64,000 bases of DNA from Aureliella sp046290675. GTDB taxonomy: Bacteria > Planctomycetota > Planctomycetia > Pirellulales > Pirellulaceae. The stretch spans positions 296,813 through 360,812 of the forward strand of contig JBKAHA010000008.1 in the NCBI GenBank assembly GCA_046290675.1, given 5' to 3'. Under the pieces are notes generated by a model. The model was not told where the DNA came from. It made no database searches and was given only the letters and a program-made list of their open reading frames with translations. Shown here one piece after another: positions 63,812 to 64,000 of this stretch. The number at the start of each line of letters is the position of its first letter. Position 1 is the first letter of the stretch. A program made the position numbers and the translations under genes.

Positions 63812-63920
63812 GAAGCAATCCAAACTGAACCGCAGCGGATGCAACTGAGGACAAGGGATAAGACTTGTCCAACTGCGGAGTGCGGCAGAGTCATTCGCAA
63901 ATCGAAAATCAAAAATCGAA

Positions 63921-63950
63921 AAGGCAACCGGTAATCTCGGTTGCCTTTTT
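63921..63950 (+). terminator. Intrinsic terminator after the secreted-protein gene
   Basis: A perfect 10-bp stem AAGGCAACCG (63921-63930) / CGGTTGCCTT (63938-63947) with a 7-nt loop, followed by TTT. The A-rich left side makes it a possible bidirectional terminator. It is immediately followed by the group II intron-like sequence. Confidence 0.85.
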
Positions 63951-63951
63951 C

Positions 63952-64000
63952 GTGTTTGCCAGGCATGTTTCTCAACTCGAGGGTGCAAGTCCCTTATCCA
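63952..64000 (+). mobile_element. Possible 5' end of a group II intron (cut by window edge)
   Basis: Right after the terminator the sequence reads GTGTTTGCCAGGCATG and then contains CGAGGGTGCAAGTCCCTTA. The second part is the GGGTGCAAGTCCC hairpin motif common in domain I of bacterial group II introns. Class C group II introns typically insert just downstream of intrinsic terminators, which fits the position. The 5' boundary GTGTT differs from the usual GTGYG at the fifth base, so the exact end is uncertain. The reverse transcriptase and domains V-VI would lie beyond the window. Confidence 0.45.

Overview
The window looks like a chromosomal segment of a planctomycete, most likely of the Pirellulaceae (Rhodopirellula/Blastopirellula type). 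This rests on gene content: a DUF1559 prepilin-like protein with an H-X9-DG tail, a Planctomycete-type cytochrome c (PSCyt1) fused to WD40 repeats, DUF4159 proteins, two MoxR/DUF58/BatA loci, alpha/alpha-toroid (squalene-cyclase-like) repeat proteins with signal peptides, fasciclin proteins, and small secreted proteins of lineage-restricted type. I found no rRNA gene, convincing tRNA gene or CRISPR array.

Layout. 1-8.2 kb: the first MoxR-DUF58-BatA locus (minus strand, BatA cut by the left edge), divergent from a secreted toroid + double DUF4159 protein, a small HEXXH protein, a tandem hairpin element, a VWA protein and a two-domain fasciclin protein. 8.4-19.2 kb: an ankyrin protein, a 1119-residue membrane-anchored coiled-coil protein, a DUF1559 protein, a sensor kinase/NtrC-type regulator pair and a GNAT acetyltransferase. 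19.3-28.3 kb: three 22-bp direct repeats, then a minus-strand fatty-acid block (patatin lipase, acyl-CoA dehydrogenase, FadJ-like fusion, thiolase, acyl-CoA ligase). 29-38 kb: a CPA1 antiporter with a Rossmann tail, membrane and secreted proteins, PSCyt1-WD40, an amidohydrolase and a Cys-rich lipoprotein.

38.2-51.9 kb holds the most striking unit: a tightly overlapping minus-strand operon of about 13.7 kb, read MoxR, DUF58, BatA/VWA, VWA + amidotransferase-like, a 1944-residue membrane/coiled-coil protein, and a secreted toroid protein. The first locus also sits beside a toroid protein, so the pairing of MoxR/VWA machinery with alpha/alpha-toroid proteins occurs twice in 52 kb. By analogy with known MoxR-VWA systems this may be an envelope-associated assembly or quality-control device; its substrate is unknown.

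51.9-64 kb: a flavoprotein, an OleD-like reductase, a single-domain fasciclin with a strong terminator, an orphan ABC-exporter membrane protein, an S41 protease overlapping an SDR-like protein, an HtrA-type protease, an AlkD-like glycosylase, a metallo-beta-lactamase-fold hydrolase and a small secreted protein. Its terminator is followed directly by what looks like the 5' end of a group II intron, cut by the right edge.

Starts: where the longest reading frame began with a poorly supported codon I moved the start to a codon with a Shine-Dalgarno sequence, a signal peptide or a better domain fit, and said so in each entry.
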